Shown here: piece by piece, positions 1-10,899 of the stretch | Layout of the letters: the number at the start of each line of letters is the position of its first letter | How positions within the stretch are numbered: the stretch's first letter is position 1 | DNA from: Lunularia cruciata | Lineage: Eukaryota; Streptophyta; Marchantiopsida; Lunulariales; Lunulariaceae | Length of the DNA stretch: 64,000 bases | NCBI GenBank assembly: GCA_948567375.1 | Contig: OX419755.1 | Span: 16,807,001-16,871,000, forward strand | Direction: 5' to 3' | The notes under the pieces: generated by a model | Told to the model about the DNA's origin: nothing | The model's input: the letters and a program-made list of their open reading frames with translations, nothing else | Databases searched by the model: none | Made by a program: the position numbers and the translations under genes

Positions 1-1500
1 GCAACTCGATGAGATTGTATTCCTCATTGGAATACCATCTTTGGCTCTTCTTCCTTCTCCTCTAGAATGTCTACTTCTGGCAGGTCCATGGACGAGGCAT
101 TATGCACTCAATCTCCTCATGAAATTATTGATCTGATCCATCTTTGGTTCTTGGACCTCAGGCTCTCTTTCACTCTTGCTGCTTGACTCTTTGCTCTTAA
201 GAGTCAGTTCTTCCGCAAAGTCTTTTGAGTTTGACTCTGCTTCTCCTTCCTCTTCTTCTCCAAAGGACAGGTTGACCACTATGTCCGATCGATTGAAGTT
301 CAAACACCGAGTAGTCCTCTTTTTTTTTGGGAGACAATGTCCTTGGGTTGGGTCCTCTTCTTTGGTTGGGGTATTGAGATTGACAACATCTTCTTTCATC
401 CTATCCTGACCTCCTGGTTGTCCTCCCTTACTTCCATCATGTACCAATTCTCCTCCTGATCTGTGACCCATCGTAGGGTCAGATGAAAGTGTGACCCCAA
501 TATAAGTAGGTTCAACCCCAAAAAGTAATGCACCGTAAAAGGTAGTGGGGTGTGGCATGTCCATCTTCCACTGCCCTACCATCTGCCTCATCTTCTGGTA
601 GAAACACCTCACCCAGTTCACACTCACTCCTGCAAACATTAGGTGGAAGAAAACCACCTACTGCTCCATCACATAAGTAGTTCCCTCCGGCTTCATCATA
701 GCCATCACTGTGCCAATGATACTTCGTCTCATTGGGTCTACATAGGTATCTACCTTATACCCCCATTCTTCTTGCAAAGTTCACTGAAGGACATCTTTAG
801 GTCCCCCATTTCTTCCAAAGGATCACACTTCTAACTGAAGGTTCTCCCTGTGGGCTCTCCTGCATTACTTCCTAAGACTAGCTGCGAATCAGCCTCAATC
901 CATCGGGTTGGGTTTCCTCTCTACTCTTTCTCACTTGGGCCTTCCTCACAATTATCGACAGCTATATCCATCATGAACCCTGGAAAACTGAAGTCAGCTC
1001 AAGACAATGAATCAGCCACCATATCAATCTGTCTAATCACAAGATTTTGGATCGAAATGGTGAAACCTGACGTCCTCCCTTGAATGGCATTGTGTTTCTC
1101 TCCTCCTCACTTGGTTTTGCACACAAGAATCCCATGACTCAGCTTGTGATTCTAACATGATTCTTCAGACTACACAAAGGTGCAGAATAATATTTCAACA
1201 TTGTGAAATCCCATTGACCACATCTCTATTTTATACTTATCCAAATCCAGTCATTCTTCAGTCAAAACTTATTCAAAATCACACCAAATGTATGTTTTAC
1301 TCCTGTCATTATCTTGTGTAGCCCCACATCAAGTAACCTTTTGTGTCAAGTGTACCTTTTTAGTTGGTATCCCCCAAGTCAAGGTTGTTAAGATCAAGGT
1401 TAGGATGTCTTCATTCTGATACAAAGTGTCTTCACTTTGTAACTAAACTTCTTCTTCATTCTTTTCTATCCTCACTTTTTCCCTTGTGTGCAATTGGGCC
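1..1500 (-). mobile_element. Rp repeat copy 1, 5' part (runs off the window)
   Basis: On the minus strand this stretch encodes the N-terminal half of the Rp protein. An open stretch at 657-100 has the conserved FFHLMFA, VNW and RQMV signatures, followed by the acidic, Ser/Glu-rich middle region. The upstream part (about 1300-660) is readable only across frame changes and aligns by eye with the same region of the copy at 13190-13700, including the adenine-rich leader. The element's 3' end lies left of the window. Its 5' boundary is uncertain: similarity to the other copies fades between about 1480 and 1685, and I could not find the TGTGGT terminus. It is a decayed copy. The long plus-strand open stretches here are shadows. 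Confidence 0.75.
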
Positions 1501-3375
1501 TTGTTTTGGCCCCTTTCTTGGTAGCCAGGGACTGTAGAGTCTTGCACCTTTCTTCTACATTTTGTACTTGGAAGTGCTTTGTACTCCTTTCCCCTTTCCT
1601 GAGAGTACTATATTTGCATATCATACCCCATCCTCTTGGGGGTATGATATGCTCAAACTCAAATCTGACTAAAATGGAAACGTGATTAATATCTATTGTG
1701 GACCCGAAGGTCTGTAGGAGACTTCTTTACAGGTCCTCTGGCAGGCTTTACGATTTCCGTACACGAAGATCGCCCGGGTCTCTTAACCCTAGCATTAGCT
1801 TAGTAGGACATATTATCGCAAAGTTTCTTGTCGTATTGATTTGGTATTCCAATATTTTCAACGAGTCAGGCCCTCGCCGTGAGTACATATTTCCCCATTT
1901 TATCCATTTTACAAAAGTATTCTTCTTCACTTATAAAAGAGTTTGGCATAAACATTCTGTTAAATGGTGCTTAATCGTCTTGCCTCCTACCACGCGCACA
2001 TGGAAGATCCAATGACGATATCGGTGCGTAGCCAGTTTTAGACCTAGCCTAATTAGCTAATCACCGTTCAGCGTAAAAGAGAAAGCACCTTTAACTTTTA
2101 ATGATGAATAATGAATTTCATGACTGAAAATTAACAAAATACGAACGTTGGATTTGATATTAAGTAAGCTCCAGGGTGTTATTCAACAAAGTTGGCAGGA
2201 TCTTCCGCGCGAGCCTCGAATTCGCGCGAACCGCGCAAAGTGCTCAGCTATTTTACCTTTTACCCGAGGGGACGCGTTTTTTACCCGGAAAACGCGGAGT
2301 CATGATACTCGAGATTCAATGTCCACTTTTTGGGCGAACGGTCCGAAGGTGGGTAAGCACTGTTAGACACTGCGGATTGGCGACGTATCTATGACATGAA
2401 TGTACACAAATCACATTTGAGAATATTAAAAGAAAATGTAGACTAATTCACAGAACCTTCGTGTTTACCTCTTTCACCCAATGCGCGACAGAGCGAAAAG
2501 AAAAAGAAATATTGCTTCAGTCCTTTCACCTATTATAATATTATTCAAGTGCTCTCCTAACCTTATGAGCACATCACTGTGCTATGTCTCACTAACTCGA
2601 CTTACTTTGAGTTACTTTCCTAGTTCAGATAGCGGGGCTGGTGGGCACCTAGAAGGAAAGTGCGGCGATACGCGCTTTTTTGGCTCCAAGGATACTTGTT
2701 TAGCTTGTAGAGCCTCTTTGGCATTGCAATTTTCGCTAACTTATTCGGGTCTCTGGGCCTGTAAAGGCAAAGAGAAGTCCACGAGGGGCCGGTCCCCACA
2801 TCCGATATTTACATTGTCCGGCGATCGTCCAAATGGAACTCGTTTTCTTTCCAGCAGAACGCCACAGGAGTCATTGGTTCAGTTGAAACTACACCACTGT
2901 ACCCGTACTTCCGAAATTCTGCGTGCTCTTGCCAATATATATCTGCTTTATCGCTCAGTCCAATAACGCTTTTCGGTGTGTTCTTGTTAATGGTGAAAAA
3001 AGCTGACCTCATAGAACACATGTTAATACATCTCTGCTTTCTACCTCAGGCCAATCAACGCTTTTTCGTATGTTGGATAAGTCTGCTTCGGACCTTGTTC
3101 GGTTACGAATCTACCAAAAGCCCAGGATGTCTCTACGCGTACCTTTCCCAATCACAGACTGTTGCCAAGTTTCCACTGGTGAGTCAGAGACTCCCACTGG
3201 ATATCGGGTATCCTACCTACCTGCTATCTCGGATATCTTCCATAAAGAGTGAAGTTTATCAAGCCGAAGTTTGGTAGAGGATCTCCATTCCCACCAAGGT
3301 AAGCCTGCGGGTTCATGTCTACATCCATGTGAGGATAACTTTCCTTTTTATCGTGCATCGCCAACCCTCTTAGGC

Positions 3376-3792
3376 CTAGTACATTCGTTTTATGTGTACT
3401 ACTCGGCGTCCGATATTGTGCCCCATGAAAGGAATTTCCACGGATATGCGTTTCATGTGGGTCTTTTCCATGTTCATAGAAAATTGAATTTCTCTCGTAG
3501 GAAGGTATCGTATTCTCGAGGACAGGTTTAGAGTGGCTTTAGCATCAGATAGGGGCACAGAAAGTTATGAGGAAGTCATCTCCGTATCGTCTGTACTCCA
3601 TGTTTCGATACAATGGGCCGAAAGGGTCACTGCTTTAAGCATCTTTCCCTGTTCCCGAAGCAGCACCCAGCCGCGATTATCCTTCCTTCCTAGGTTGTAT
3701 TGCTGGATGAGGCCTTCTATCCATATGTAGAACTCGTCTACATATATATTGGATAGTATTGGATTTAGTATTTTGCCTTCCGGGGTTATCAA
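3376..3792 (-). pseudogene. Group II intron reverse transcriptase/maturase relic
   Basis: Three minus-strand pieces in different frames together read as the palm domain of a group II intron-encoded reverse transcriptase. The first piece (from 3792 down) opens with a TPEGKILNPILSNIYVDEF signature, matching the P(Q/E)G...(S/N)PILSNIYL-DE motif of organellar and bacterial intron RTs. The catalytic box RYGDDFLI follows, with the YGDD codons at 3586-3575, in another frame. A third frame continues with MEKTH and FMGHN segments, as expected just after the catalytic box. Two frameshifts and stops make it inactive. The family is normally mitochondrial or plastid in plants and acts in intron splicing and mobility. 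I could not place the finger, X (maturase) or intron RNA domains with confidence. Confidence 0.7.
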
Positions 3793-4055
3793 GTTTGACT
3801 CAACGTTCCCCTAGGGATAGGGTATGGGTATCTTCGCTCTCAATCCGCAGTAGGTGCAGTAGGATCGATTTCTCATACCAATACTACTGTGGTTATCTTC
3901 TTTTCACCTTGGTTTTATCCTTATATGACTCGAAGGATCTTCCCATCCTTCTTGTTACCTTACACGGTTCAATTTTAATAGTGTTTTTATCTCAGAACTT
4001 CCGTCTCGCTTAATTACTTCCATTCATATGGGCTTTCGTGAGCAATCAGTTTAGT

Positions 4056-4350
4056 CTCCCACCATGCTTACGTGGCAAGCATGAGTCGATGCGCCGAAAA
4101 TAGACTCGCATGGTTTAGAACCATAGGAGAGCAATCACATTAGTCAAGGCTTGGAATAGGGGAGCAATCACATTAGTCAAGGCTTGGAATGATCATGTAG
4201 ATATTTTAGGTGCATTGGATTGGTATAGTTCTTTCGTCTCCAGTACTTACGTGGCAAGCATGAGTCGGCACGCGGAAAATAGACTCACATGGTTTAGAAC
4301 AATCACATTAGTCAAGGTTTAGATGCTCATGCAGATATTTTAGGTGCATA
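4056..4350. repeat. Local tandem duplication with a nested 31-bp repeat
   Basis: A unit beginning CTTACGTGGCAAGCATGAG at about 4061 recurs at about 4239 (TACTTACGTGGCAAGCATGA), and both copies end in GATATTTTAGGTGCAT. Inside the first copy a shorter motif, GAGCAATCACATTAGTCAAG, occurs twice in tandem (near 4130 and 4161). The second unit has only one, so it is shorter. The duplication lies upstream of the RT relic on the minus strand. Each unit also contains a potential stem (CATGAGTC pairing with GACTC..CATG). Confidence 0.75.
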
Positions 4351-5883
4351 TTATGTATATAGTCCGGATATTTCACCAGTTTTCCATACTATATTATTGG
4401 GATTTAGATTCTTTGGTATGTTCATAAATTCTTCTACAAGTATTTCAGTTATATGTGATTTGTATAATTTAGATATGTTAGATGCGGTGGGATAAATCTT
4501 TCCTACTTTATTGGAACTTAAATCTAATAATATATAAACCATATAATTTATATAACTCTATGGATACCATCGGGGTTTAGCTTAAAATAATAACCCTTGC
4601 ATAATATATTAGATGTAATGGATCAGATTTCTCATATCCAATACTAGTGAAGTTTAGTTTTATTGTATCTCTTACATTTTACCTTTGGACAGTTTGATAT
4701 GTTGTGTTCCCACCCTTCGTATTATTCAGTTTGATTTTATCTCTTATATTTTACCTTTGTACAGTTTGATGGTGTCTTCTCACCATTCTATCCCTACGTG
4801 GCCGCCATTCGGTCAGAACTCATGTGTCGAGCCCCATTGACACAACTATGGGTGACCTAACGGTCTCCCTCCCAATATTTCCTATGGTATTTTCATGAAC
4901 AATCGTTTCTGGCATGGATTTCTTAAATAGTGAAAATGCGAAAAGCGAGAACGAGCATCCGTATAACAAACAGAACAAATGATAAAAAAGACAAAAATAT
5001 CACTATGTAATACAATTATTTTCGACAAGTAGAGCCTTACGGCTTTCCCCCGAAAGAACTATGCTTGAAAATTTACCTTCATAGAGCTCTATTTCATTCT
5101 CAAAACTCCCTTCCTACGCACCGATGTGACGAGTTCCCCGCTCGAGCACTATAGGGAGAAGCACTACGTGCGAAGACCTTCTTTCTCATCCTTTTCGGCG
5201 AAGAGTGTCCTTCAAATAATCGACCAAAGAGAGAAGGCATTCTAAGATTCATTTGCAAATTTGTGTCACGGGTAAAAGCAGCCTACTTTCATGTGGTGCA
5301 GATACACCTGTTCCCATTGTGACATCAGCAATGCGAGATTGCAACCAGTTAAAGAGTATTTGTAGGCTAACACAAACCTCTCAGGGAAAGTTATTGAGAG
5401 GGGTATTAGTAACATCATCATTTACAGACTACTGGATGTATTGAAGGACAGTGATTTAGACTTTGACAATGACAAGATCAAGATGATACGAAAAATATGC
5501 ATCGAAAGCAATCGGATCTTACCTCCCTCTTAGACGTGGGTTTAGCCCCACGCCACGTATTGTGGTATAGCCTCATTTTACCAATTTTGTTTCACCCTTG
5601 TACGACTTGATGGGGGTATTCCCGTCCTTCGTGTTTTCTACGCGGTCGTCCTTTTCTGTTCTTAAACGTGGACCTGGTTTCTCTACATGGGACAATTGTG
5701 GATGCCAAATCTGCCACTGTACTGTACGTAGCAATCTGGAAGAACGGAAGATCTTGTCCTAAGGTTTGTTCCCACCCATGCTAGGTCACAGCATCAAGTG
5801 TCTCATACAATTAGTATATATTACACCATGTGCACGCTCCATGTATCACGTCATGCTAACAAAACTGTTGCTCGTGTTGCGCC

Positions 5884-5888
5884 TATAA
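5884..5888 (+). promoter_or_regulatory. TATA-like box upstream of the LRR gene
   Basis: CCTATAAGAAAG sits about 135 bp before the ATG at 6023, a normal plant distance allowing a 5' leader of roughly 100 bp. No other TATA-like sequence is as well placed. Assigned from position and sequence only. Confidence 0.4.
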
Positions 5889-6022
5889 GAAAGCCCAGAG
5901 GTTCTGTAACTTCAGACCGGAACCCGTCCACATTTTCGTTTGGTTCTGAGTATTAGCTTTTTCTCCGTTCTAGTAGTACTCGAGCGAGCTGCTGTCAAGT
6001 AAAGAGAGAAGGTTTGATTAAC

Positions 6023-9000
6023 ATGAGGAATATTCTCTTGTTTTCGATGTGGACGCTGGTTGTCAATCAGTGCCTTCGCACGAATTACCTCGCTTTCGGG
6101 ATGAGAAACGAGATTAGTGACCTAGAAAGTGGAGGAAGGAGGGATTCCAGTCTCCATCCCTCGCAAGATAGGTTTAAAAATAGACACTATTATAGTCTTC
6201 CAAGCGAGGATATAACCACCCCATCAGCTACCCAGTTGTCTGAAGTGGAGATGTTGTTTAGTTTCAAAATGTCGATTCAAGATCCAAGAGGAGAGTTAGC
6301 GAACTGGGAGTTGAATGACAGTAGCCCATGCTTATGGAGTGGTATACACTGTAATTCTGATTTGGGCGAGGTTGTTAGGATCGATTTGGCTGGCATGCAG
6401 CTGAATGGTCATCTGTCATATCCATTATGCAACCTTTCGTCTCTTCAAGTTTTAAATCTGTCCAATAATTCGTTCGTAGGTTCTATACCAAAGTTCACAG
6501 CGGTCTGTGCCAGATTAGAAGAAGTTGATTTATCTCAGAACCAATTGACAGGACTGATACCATCTGAGTTAGGTGAATTGGAAGAGCTGCAGCATCTTTT
6601 CCTGGGGTTGAATGCGTTGACAGGCAGCATTCCTCCTTCTTTGAGAAATTGCTCCAACTTGCAAGAGCTTGATCTCTCCGTAAACAATTTGACAGGACGG
6701 ATACCATCTGAGCTGGGTGAGTTGGGAGAGCTGCAGATTCTTTCCCTGTGGTCGAATGGGTTGACAGGCAGCATTCCTCGTTCTTTGGGAAACTGCTCCA
6801 ACTTGCAACTGCTTAGTCTCACCGATAACAACTTGACAGGACGGATACCATCTGAGCTGGGTGAATTGGGACAGCTGCAGGTTCTTTATCTGTGGTCGAA
6901 TGGGTTGACAGGCATCATTCCTCTTTTGTTGGGAAACTGCTCCAACTTGCAAGAGCTTGATCTCGGCCAAAACAATTTGACAGGACGGATACCATCTGAG
7001 CTGGGTGAATTGGGACAGCTGCAGGTTCTTTACCTGTGGTCGAATGGGTTGACAGGCAGCATTCCTCTTTCTTTGGGAAACTGCTCCAACTTGCAAGAGC
7101 TTGATCTCGGCCAAAACAATTTGACAGGACGGATACCATCTGAGCTTGGTGAGTTGGGACAGCTGCAGATTCTTTCCCTGTGGTCGAATGGGTTGACAGG
7201 CAGCATTCCTCGTTCTTTAGGGAACTGCTCCAACTTGCAAGAGCTTGATCTCGCCCAAAACAACTTGACAGGATGGATACCATCTGAGCTGGGTGAATTG
7301 GGAAACCTGGAGCATCTTTACCTGTCGTTGAATGAGTTGACAGGCAGCATTCCTCGTTCTTTAGGGAACTGCTCCAAATTGCAAGAGCTTGATCTCGTCC
7401 AAAACAATTTGACAGGACGGATACCATCTGAGTTGGGTGAGTTGGGAGAGCTGCATGTTCTTCAGCTAAGGTCGAATGGATTGATAGGCATCATTCCTCC
7501 TTCTTTGGGGAATTGCTCTAACTTGCGACTGCTTAGTCTCACCAATAACAATTTGACAGGACGGATACCATCTGAGCTGGGTGAGTTGGGAGAGCTGCAG
7601 TTTCTTCAGCTGTGGACGAATGGGTTGACAGGCATCATTCCTCCTTCTTTGGGAAACTGCTCCAACTTGAAAGAGTTTAGTTCTCCCCGTAACAATTTGA
7701 CAGGACGGATTCCACCTGAGTTTGGAGAACTGGGAATGCTGAACACTTTTCAGGTGAGTGAGAACGCGTTGACAGGCAGTATTCCTCCTTCCCTGGGAAA
7801 TTGTTTGTCTATGGAAATTCTGTATCTTCAAAAGAATTTGCTCTCAGGGTCCGTACCGTCCAACCTCAGTAATTTACAACGTCTTAAAGAGTTGATGCTT
7901 TCCAACAATCAACTTTCGGGCAATATTCCAGGAAATTGGGGGTCCTCTCTACATTCCCTGGAAGTTCTCGATGTCTCCCACAACAGATTGGAAGGATACA
8001 TACCTGGGAACCTCGGAGATATCTCTTCTCTCGTTCGACTCAAGCTTGATAACAACAGTCTGATCGGTGCAGTTCCAACCAGTCTTGGATATCGAGGGAG
8101 TTCACTAAAAAGTCTCACTCTAGCGAATAATAAACTCAGTGGTCGGATTCCTGCGTCATTGAGTAGTTTGTACAATTTATCAGTGCTGGACTTGAGCAAC
8201 AACCAGTTCCATGGTTCTTTGCAAGCTAGTTTAAAGAGTCTACCCACGTCGTTGCGAGTTCTTAAAGTGAGCTCAAATAACTTGACGGGTCCATTTCCTC
8301 ACTGGATACTTTCATTGACATCTCTCCAGCTGCTTGACCTGTCAAACAACAAATTCTATGGAGTTCTTCCCAGCAACCTATCAAAGATGCAGGGTTTCAT
8401 GGGCGTCAAGGCTAGCATTTTTAATAGTGGTGACATCGATATCCTCCAAGAAGAGATAGTGGTGTCGGCAAAAGGCCTACTACTTCGACTCACATACGTG
8501 GAAGTGGATCGAATCTTGTTCGATATAAGTAACAACAATTTCACAGGTTCTATCCCCGATGGACTGGGCGGTCTTCAAGGATTACGTTACTTGACACTAT
8601 TTGGTAATAAGTTCGATGGTCCTATCCCATCCCGTCTCTCCGAACTCAAATTGTTGGAGTCCCTTGATCTGTCGAGGAATAACTTATCAGGAAACATCCC
8701 GTCAAGTTTTGCGCAATTCACCACGGTAAGTTATTTCAATGTGAGCTTCAATAACCTAGAAGGGCCGATTCCCAGTTCTACTCAGTTTCAGTCGTTCAAC
8801 AAAGAATGGTTTGATGGAAATCCTGGACTTTGTGGTTTGCCACTAGATCTGTGCAAAGAATCTCCCCAGACGGCGACTGCAGATTCCGAAGCGAGGAAAA
8901 GTAGAGATATAGATGACTTACTGTCATGGCCCTTTGATGACTGGGTGTCACTTCCTGCATATCTACTAGGATCTGTTGTTAGTTTTTGTGTTTCCTTAGG

Positions 9001-9130
9001 ATTCACCTTTGGTTCAAATCATATCAGACGAACTACTTTCAATATGGCTTTTGCAGTTTACAGGAAACTAGATTTCATTCGCAATCCACAAGTATCCGAG
9101 ATGTATGGGCTCTATAGACTGAGAACATAA
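6023..9130 (+). CDS. LRR receptor-like protein (no kinase domain)
   Basis: Single-exon gene of 1035 codons. The reading frame is open from a TTG at 6014, but the first ATG is at 6023 and gives a hydrophobic N-terminus that looks like a secretion signal. Domain order: signal region (1-26), LRR N-terminal cap with a paired C-x6-C (about 67-110), plant-type extracellular LRRs (LxxLxLxxNxLTGxIP), an island-like non-LRR insert (about 794-838), further LRRs, a C-terminal cap (NPGLCGLPLDLC), a transmembrane helix (about 974-997), and a 34-38 residue basic cytoplasmic tail. With no kinase it is a receptor-like protein rather than a receptor kinase. Such proteins act at the plasma membrane in immunity or development with kinase co-receptors such as SOBIR1 or BAK1-type proteins. 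No stop or frameshift breaks it, unlike nearly everything else here. The ligand cannot be told. The nearly identical central repeats point to recent internal expansion. Confidence 0.93.
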   Translation: MRNILLFSMWTLVVNQCLRTNYLAFGMRNEISDLESGGRRDSSLHPSQDRFKNRHYYSLPSEDITTPSATQLSEVEMLFSFKMSIQDPRGELANWELNDSSPCLWSGIHCNSDLGEVVRIDLAGMQLNGHLSYPLCNLSSLQVLNLSNNSFVGSIPKFTAVCARLEEVDLSQNQLTGLIPSELGELEELQHLFLGLNALTGSIPPSLRNCSNLQELDLSVNNLTGRIPSELGELGELQILSLWSNGLTGSIPRSLGNCSNLQLLSLTDNNLTGRIPSELGELGQLQVLYLWSNGLTGIIPLLLGNCSNLQELDLGQNNLTGRIPSELGELGQLQVLYLWSNGLTGSIPLSLGNCSNLQELDLGQNNLTGRIPSELGELGQLQILSLWSNGLTGSIPRSLGNCSNLQELDLAQNNLTGWIPSELGELGNLEHLYLSLNELTGSIPRSLGNCSKLQELDLVQNNLTGRIPSELGELGELHVLQLRSNGLIGIIPPSLGNCSNLRLLSLTNNNLTGRIPSELGELGELQFLQLWTNGLTGIIPPSLGNCSNLKEFSSPRNNLTGRIPPEFGELGMLNTFQVSENALTGSIPPSLGNCLSMEILYLQKNLLSGSVPSNLSNLQRLKELMLSNNQLSGNIPGNWGSSLHSLEVLDVSHNRLEGYIPGNLGDISSLVRLKLDNNSLIGAVPTSLGYRGSSLKSLTLANNKLSGRIPASLSSLYNLSVLDLSNNQFHGSLQASLKSLPTSLRVLKVSSNNLTGPFPHWILSLTSLQLLDLSNNKFYGVLPSNLSKMQGFMGVKASIFNSGDIDILQEEIVVSAKGLLLRLTYVEVDRILFDISNNNFTGSIPDGLGGLQGLRYLTLFGNKFDGPIPSRLSELKLLESLDLSRNNLSGNIPSSFAQFTTVSYFNVSFNNLEGPIPSSTQFQSFNKEWFDGNPGLCGLPLDLCKESPQTATADSEARKSRDIDDLLSWPFDDWVSLPAYLLGSVVSFCVSLGFTFGSNHIRRTTFNMAFAVYRKLDFIRNPQVSEMYGLYRLRT
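6569..7864 (+). repeat. Nine tandem 144-bp double-LRR units inside the LRR gene
   Basis: Starting at residue 183, a 48-residue unit made of two 24-residue LRRs is repeated nine times exactly in register: LGELG.L..L.L.SNGLTGSIP then SLGNCSNLQELDL..NNLTGRIPSE. The DNA of units 2-5 is nearly identical (for example CTGTGGTCGAATGGGTTGAC recurs in each), while units 1, 6 and 9 are more diverged, as expected if the array grew from its middle. Variation concentrates in the x positions of the LxxLxLxxN strand, the solvent-exposed ligand face. Arrays like this change length by unequal crossing over. Confidence 0.93.
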
Positions 9131-9347
9131 TCTGTAAAATGTACATGTGGAGTTGTATTTTTGGCGAAATTGGATTTCACACTTCAATGTCCAATTTCGG
9201 TCTATTATGAAAATTCCAGATTATTCGATTCGGAAAGTCTTTCCTTTTTTTCTTGAATCATTATTATGGATAATGTTCTCATTTTGAAACTCTAATTTGA
9301 TATTTTTCTATATCTTATGAGTAATGCACAGATTGAGTTCTAATCAG

Positions 9348-9394
9348 GTACTTTGTGTCTGGTGGTCATACAATGATCACCGGACACAAAGTAC
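9348..9394. repeat. Near-perfect 22-bp hairpin behind the LRR gene
   Basis: Two 22-nt arms (9348-9369 and 9373-9394) are inverted copies with a 3-nt loop, ACA. Twenty positions pair as Watson-Crick. The two differing positions would both be G-U pairs in RNA read from the plus strand, so an RNA stem would be unbroken. It starts 218 bp after the LRR stop codon and may lie in the 3' UTR. It could be a miniature foldback-element remnant or an RNA processing or stability structure. The loop is too short for a typical microRNA precursor. Confidence 0.8.
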
Positions 9395-10015
9395 ACCATC
9401 GTGCAGTATTACACCAAATATTGAAAACTATCGCCAAAAACCAAAAAGCGGCTACCAATTACACAAGTGTGTAATATGGATTACCTGCTTAGTACATTTG
9501 GAAGTTAATCTATTGATTTAGAACGGTAAGTATTTTTTTTTCGGATCCTCATCCGGCTGGAATTGACTAGAAATAAAGATCAAATATCACCATGTCACTA
9601 TTTGTCTATTATTCTTGCAGGTTTAACCTCTTGAGAAAAAATCACTACCAGAAGAGTAGAAGGATACTTACTATGGCATCCTAGGATATAGAGAAATTTG
9701 TAACCACTCAATTGAAAGATCTAATCTAAGAAGCCCTTGAGAGTGGTGGTACCATGCCTAAATGCCGAAGGCTTCTTTCTCTTAATAGCCTCTTTTACCT
9801 TGGTGGCTAGTCCCTCCTCTAGGTATATTTGACCCCGAAGGTCAGTTTTCAGGCTGAAGATTCTTTCACCCTCGTGCCATTGCTTACTGTGCACATCTCT
9901 GCCTAAAAAAACAAAATCCCAACAAAATCCAAAATCAACTGTCTACTTGGCTTTTCTATTCCATGGTAATCTCAATACTCCATCATTCCAAGAACCCTCC
10001 CTTGCATTGACTTGC
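9395..10015. other. No gene seen; short Rp 3'-end fragment
   Basis: No supportable coding region. About 9622-9665 resembles, in reverse, the region about 150 bp before the 3' end of Rp elements (TTAACCTCTTG...AGAAGAGTAGA; compare 28436-28485). It is a small fragment with no clear ends. The remainder is unassigned, AT-rich sequence. Confidence 0.4.
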
Positions 10016-10267
10016 TTGTTCAAAGTGTCAAGGATAACTTCCTTGATAATCTGCAAATTTCATACCCAAGTACTTAAGCTAAAAACTCATTTGCACTAAA
10101 TGTCAAGGGACACTTCTTTGATTTAGTGAAAATTTCATAAGCTTTCTTGTTCAAAGTGTCAAGGATAACTTCCTTGATAATGTGCAAATTTCATACCTAG
10201 GTACTCAAGCACTCATTCCCACTATTTTCAAGGGAAAATTCTTTGATTCAATGAAAATTTCATAAGC
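10016..10267. repeat. Two-copy tandem repeat (about 130 bp) with half-unit sub-repeats
   Basis: TTGTTCAAAGTGTCAAGGAT starts both units (10016 and 10147), and both end in GAAAATTTCATAAGC. Each unit is itself two related halves of about 63 bp (TGTCAAGGATAACTTCCTTG and TGTCAAGGGACACTTCTTTG), so the block is four diverged copies of one short motif. A CTATATATAG palindrome lies further right (about 10438), so this may be part of a decayed LTR or promoter region. I could not find a partner LTR. Confidence 0.75.
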
Positions 10268-10899
10268 AAAATACTCAAACACACACTCCAACTGCAAGGT
10301 TCCTCACCTCTACTCAACCAAGTATACAATCAAAGATGTAAGCAAAATCCATTCAACACAAAAGACTTAGAAGAAATGTTTGAGCTGAATGCTTTGTTCA
10401 TGAAAGAAGTGGAAATTGTTAATGTGGGTCTCAACCCCTATATATAGTTCCCTAACTGTAGATTGAAGAATATCAATGGTTGAGGATGCACATAATCTCC
10501 TAGCTACTTGTACTCCACTTAATGCTAATTTTACCTATTGATCTTATCCTTAGTGCAATTAAGAAGTGATTGTGCAATGACCGTTACCCACAAATACTCA
10601 TTGTCATTTACTTTAAAAGCAATTACACTCCTGCAATTATCAGCTACAAAACTGGTCCTAAGTCAAACAGTATTTCTGGACAAAGATATACATCAGGACA
10701 AAGGTAGAGTTTAAGGCCATAGAGCATTCAAGCCAAGGGTGTGCTTTATACTTGAAGCATTTCTACTTATTTCCCTTGGGCTAACAATCATCATAGTCTT
10801 AAAATGTACGGTGAAGCTACCTTTGCCTTGAAACTCTTAATTTGTAATTCACTTGTTCTCGATACCCCATGATTTCCACAAATAGCACTTTATTGGCAT

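Larger units (their letters stand above)
1690..5870. other. Foreign-looking segment with organelle-type intron remains
   Basis: This 4.2-kb block differs in texture from its repeat-rich surroundings: more mixed base composition, no matches to the Rp or Gypsy families in this window, and a group II intron reverse transcriptase relic in its middle. A nuclear insertion of mitochondrial DNA (NUMT), or another organelle-derived intron fragment, is the simplest reading. Several short open stretches (for example 3021-2809, 1930-1748 and 4542-4351 on the minus strand) could be other parts of the same intron protein, but I do not recognise them. I could not identify a neighbouring mitochondrial exon, so the organelle origin is inference. 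Confidence 0.4.

Noticed and set aside
4061-4110. Possible group II intron domain V on the plus strand (stem with a 2-nt 3' bulge)
   Set aside because: The loop is too long, the AGC-triad pairing fails at one base, and the strand is opposite to the RT relic.
6014-6022. TTG at 6014 as the LRR gene start
   Set aside because: It is only the first alternative start codon in the open frame. The first ATG, at 6023, is the normal plant start and keeps the signal peptide.
6495-8247. Long minus-strand open frames across the LRR gene (up to 181 codons)
   Set aside because: They are antisense shadows of the repeated LRR codons. Their repeated residues simply mirror the 144-bp units.
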